Below are positions 57,246-60,000 of a stretch of DNA of 60,000 nucleotides, piece by piece. Position 1 is the first letter of the stretch. The number at the start of each line of letters is the position of its first letter. Position numbers and translations under genes: made by a program. Below the pieces are notes generated by a model, which was not told the origin of the DNA, ran no database searches, and saw nothing but the letters and a program-made list of their open reading frames with translations. This DNA comes from Antedon mediterranea. Its lineage: Eukaryota; Echinodermata; Crinoidea; Comatulida; Antedonidae. Location: NCBI RefSeq assembly GCF_964355755.1, contig NC_092673.1, positions 29,271,001 to 29,331,000 on the forward strand, in the 5' to 3' direction.

Positions 57246-59726
57246 TTATTGAACACCCCTATATAATGTGCTGCTTTTTTAAATGCGTAATATACAAGTA
57301 AATAAAAGTGTAGAGATATACAGTAATTTTAACCATGTCTCTTCATTTCGAGCAACCTGCAAGTGGCGCTAATTGGCCTGTCCACAACGAGATTGAAATT
57401 CATGCAGTGTGTTGATCAACTCATCCGAATAACGTACTGTGTGCACACAAGTTAGATGTGTTCTCTGAACCTCCAATTTTAAGTCCTTATCCAAGAAGAT
57501 TTTCTTCTACCATCAACATTTGTCAAGGAGAGCCTTGAAACACAGCAAAGAGAAAAATTAATTCTTATTTTTATTACAGTGTATATTTTTGATAACTAAC
57601 TATTATTAATGTAGGCTACCATTTTGTAGGATTCATCTTGTTTAGGATGATGTTTATGGTGACATTGACACAGAGATAGGAAACTGAATCATTCTGAACC
57701 AGAATAACTCGTGTCTAAGCAAGTTAGCTTTAGTACATCATTACATTGGGGGAAACTTAATACCAAGGAGATTACACAATCTAAGTTGATGCTTACTTAT
57801 TATACAACATCTAAATTCTTCATTATTTATAGTTAATCTGTTATAATTATAACCTTTTCTAAAATAACTTTTCCTGTTTCTAGGCTAAGTAGGTATAAAA
57901 GTATTATTATTCTGATTGACTTTATTCTTTAGTAATTGTTTTTTGGTCAGCCAACATCGTCTCAAACATGATTGAATTTATTTGGTTGATTGTAGGGCAG
58001 GTCCAGGGTCAGAGGACGTTAGAATAGCACGCCCTCTTTTGACAGATAAAATTAAATGATTAAATTAATATCTATTTTTGACAGACTATTTATAGATTGT
58101 ATTAAGTATTGTGAGCAATCAAGGATATCTTATCAGATTTTTACAAAATGAAAAATCAATATTTATAATAAAAAATTGAGCACTCAAAGACTGAGATGCA
58201 AGATGCAGAGAGCGACAGGGCGTGTTATTTAATATTTTAACCCATATACTCACACTCAACAAATGATCGATTTTCATGAAAATCAATATTGGAATTGTCT
58301 GTTAGCTATGTACAAAACGACAAAAAAATAAGACAAAACATTAAGCTATGGATTCCCAAATATAGTTATTACTATGTTTATTGTGGTTATATATATATAA
58401 CTTTATTCAAAAACTGAAAAAATTAACTCTTAATTTCTGGTAATCCATGTATGAAATAAATTTTTCACAATAACATTTTCTTAATGAAAAATAAATAATT
58501 TCTTAATACTTATAAATAATAAGTAATGTCTTTCTTGCATTGTCAAGTAATAATACAATAAATGACCATGTGCACACTGATATACTTATGCAAAATATTA
58601 GTTGTGATTAACACTACTAATGTAACTGTAGATATTATGATTATAAATATAAAATAATTAAACTAAATGAAAATAAAACAGTCTATGTTTTGCTATTGAA
58701 TTTAATGAAAGATACAGTAAGACAAAAAGAAATATTACAGAAATCAGAATCTATAGTAATAGTATATTATAGATTGAGAATTAAGTGAAGTATTTTGCAA
58801 TATATCATTGCTACTATAGTACTAGCTACTATAATTGATTTTGCTATGGCATTGTGCTTTTCCTGTAGTGTATATTAAGTGAGGCAGTGCTGGTTATTGC
58901 AAGCTGCCTCTCTCAGTGCAGCAGTCCAATCAATGAAAAGCACTGTCAAGGTTACGATGCTAGAGGCAACTTATGCAAATCAGCATACATTTTAACTGTA
59001 TATTGTGGCATTTAGAACCGTGAATACCGTACAACGGTGATCATTTCAGCATCGATCTCACACAGAGGTTGTCTTACTATTTGCGCTTTATTAGACAATG
59101 GATTTTACAATCAAGTGAATGTACTATTGTCTTGTTTTTTTACTGTTGATATTTCAAGTATTTAGGACATGCGTGAGTATTCCATAAGTTCAGCAGGCTA
59201 GTTAATAAATACATGTGGCAATTTTTACAACTTTGCCGCTGAGCTATGACTGTTACCATTTTTATTGGGGAACCTCATTTTATTATTAACTGTACTGTAA
59301 TATAAATTGTAATCTACTTTTTATATTCTGTAAGGTAGTTTATATATCTACTGTGAATATTGTTTTAATCTGTTGTGGTTTACACTTCTGAGAATTTCAA
59401 AGCTACAAAATAAAATATGTAGATGTTACTATATCAGTGTACCGCCCATTTTATAGTTTATATTTTTGTTTTCCACATGCTAAGTTTGTAGTTTTTCTGT
59501 ACCCAAACCTAGCAATAGGGTTGGGTACAATATTCTACAAACTATACAATAAGTCAGTCATAATTGTTTCAACAACACTTTAACAATGCGTTCAAAATCT
59601 GCAATAATTCTGTCCGGTACTGTACATGCTTAGTTTTTCTTTTTACAGTCAACGATTTTTTTGTGTACAATCTTTTAAGAATTCCTATTCACACTATTTT
59701 CAAGTTTATTTTATTTTTGTCTTTAG

Positions 59727-60000
59727 ATTCAATAAGTCCAATATCAGCGATGAGTTCGGTACAGTCTCCCACGACTACCATGGGGTCATCGCCTCTATCA
59801 GCACATTCACACGGAGGTCTTGGCTCGCCGCAGATGTCTGGACCGCTCGGTCACATGCAGTCACCAAATCTATCAAGCATGAGCTCATCATCGCATGAAG
59901 ATATTAAACCGATAATTTCAAATCCTTTAGTATACGCTCAACCACATTCGTCAATGCCAGGCATACCCCATCTACAGATTCCAGGCAGTCATATGCCTTC
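59727..60000 (+). CDS. RXR: RXR A/B-domain exon (runs off the right edge)
   Basis: After the acceptor ttttgtctttag the frame reads SISPISAMSSVQSPTTTMG, then SPLSAHSHGGLGSPQ, then LGHMQSPNLSSMSSSSHED and IKPIISNPLVY. The Ser/Pro/Met/Gly-rich composition and the motif SSS.EDIKP match the disordered activation-function-1 region of vertebrate RXRs (VSSSEDIKP), which lies just before the DNA-binding domain. A shifted frame in the same stretch ends quickly and is a shadow. The exon is still open at the window edge. Confidence 0.9.

Larger units (their letters stand above)
33175..59726. other. RXR intron 1 (26.55 kb), transposon-rich
   Basis: No coding exon with recognised homology is seen apart from transposon remnants. 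Itemised repeats cover much of 35.4-35.8, 36.3-38.2, 39.3-42.4, 43.7-45.6, 46.6-49.7 and 54.1-57.2 kb. Stretches with nothing recognised include 33.2-35.3, 50.2-53.7 and 57.3-59.7 kb. The last contains TTATGCAAATCAGCATA (58,972-58,988), an octamer-like word. Confidence 0.6.
33153..60000 (+). other. RXR: Retinoid X receptor gene, 5' part (gene span, continues past right edge)
   Basis: RXR (NR2B; ultraspiracle in insects) is a nuclear receptor that heterodimerises with many others and binds AGGTCA repeats. Only the N-terminal A/B region is in the window: a proposed 22-nt coding exon 1 and a 274-nt piece of the next exon. The intron between them is 26.55 kb and loaded with repeats. The phase of the proposed exon 1 (one base over) fits the next exon (two bases first), giving MDSMSELD then SISPISAMSS. 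The zinc-finger domain and ligand pocket must lie to the right. The second exon is secure; the first rests on position, start context, donor and phase. Confidence 0.8.

Noticed and set aside
1-60000. CRISPR arrays, operons, bacterial promoters or phage modules
   Set aside because: The tandem repeats lack spacer structure, and the spliced animal genes show this is eukaryotic nuclear DNA.

Overview
This is a 60 kb piece of an AT-rich animal genome. It shows spliced genes with long introns, canonical GT/AG junctions, and a dense load of small repeats (tRNA-derived SINEs, MITEs, non-LTR retrotransposon tails, minisatellites). The two genes, one encoding an F-BAR protein of the CIP4/Toca/FBP17 family and one a retinoid X receptor, are metazoan. 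The repeat style and the very frequent words AGGCCTA and TACAGTAC suggest a marine invertebrate. An echinoderm is my guess, not something the sequence proves.

Layout. From the left edge to about 21.3 kb the minus strand carries the 5' half of an FNBP1/CIP4-like gene. I resolve nine coding exons, from the start codon at 21,209 down to 5,054. Exons 1-8 join in frame into 340 codons covering the F-BAR domain and the start of the linker; a 60-nt exon adds 20 more. The HR1 and SH3 regions should lie beyond the left edge. From about 33.15 kb rightwards the plus strand carries the start of an RXR (NR2B) gene. A likely 22-nt coding exon 1 (33,153-33,174) and a certain A/B-domain exon (59,727 to the right edge) are split by an intron of about 26.5 kb. 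The DNA-binding and ligand-binding domains should lie to the right. The two genes are divergent, with about 12 kb between their start codons.

The intergenic region (21.4-32.9 kb) is mostly repeats. It holds a tandem array of 1.6-1.76 kb units, each beginning with a tRNA-like sequence and ending with an opposed one. It also holds a degraded ARF-like GTPase exon, a long (CA)n tract, a 1.25 kb foldback element with a 7-bp target duplication, a TTTACACT-type element flanked by TAA, and two non-LTR retrotransposon 3' ends. The RXR intron holds many insertions. The clearest are a 2.46 kb element with TTA duplications (39.9-42.4 kb) and a 2.58 kb transposon with about 0.5 kb terminal inverted repeats, whose reading frame is broken by a SINE (46.9-49.5 kb). 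One MITE family has at least ten copies across the window.

F-BAR proteins of this family link curved plasma membrane to actin assembly during endocytosis. RXR is the shared dimer partner of many nuclear receptors. Nothing here implies that the two genes act together beyond being divergent neighbours. Paired AGGTCA-type sites occur near the RXR start and elsewhere, and are reported as testable observations.
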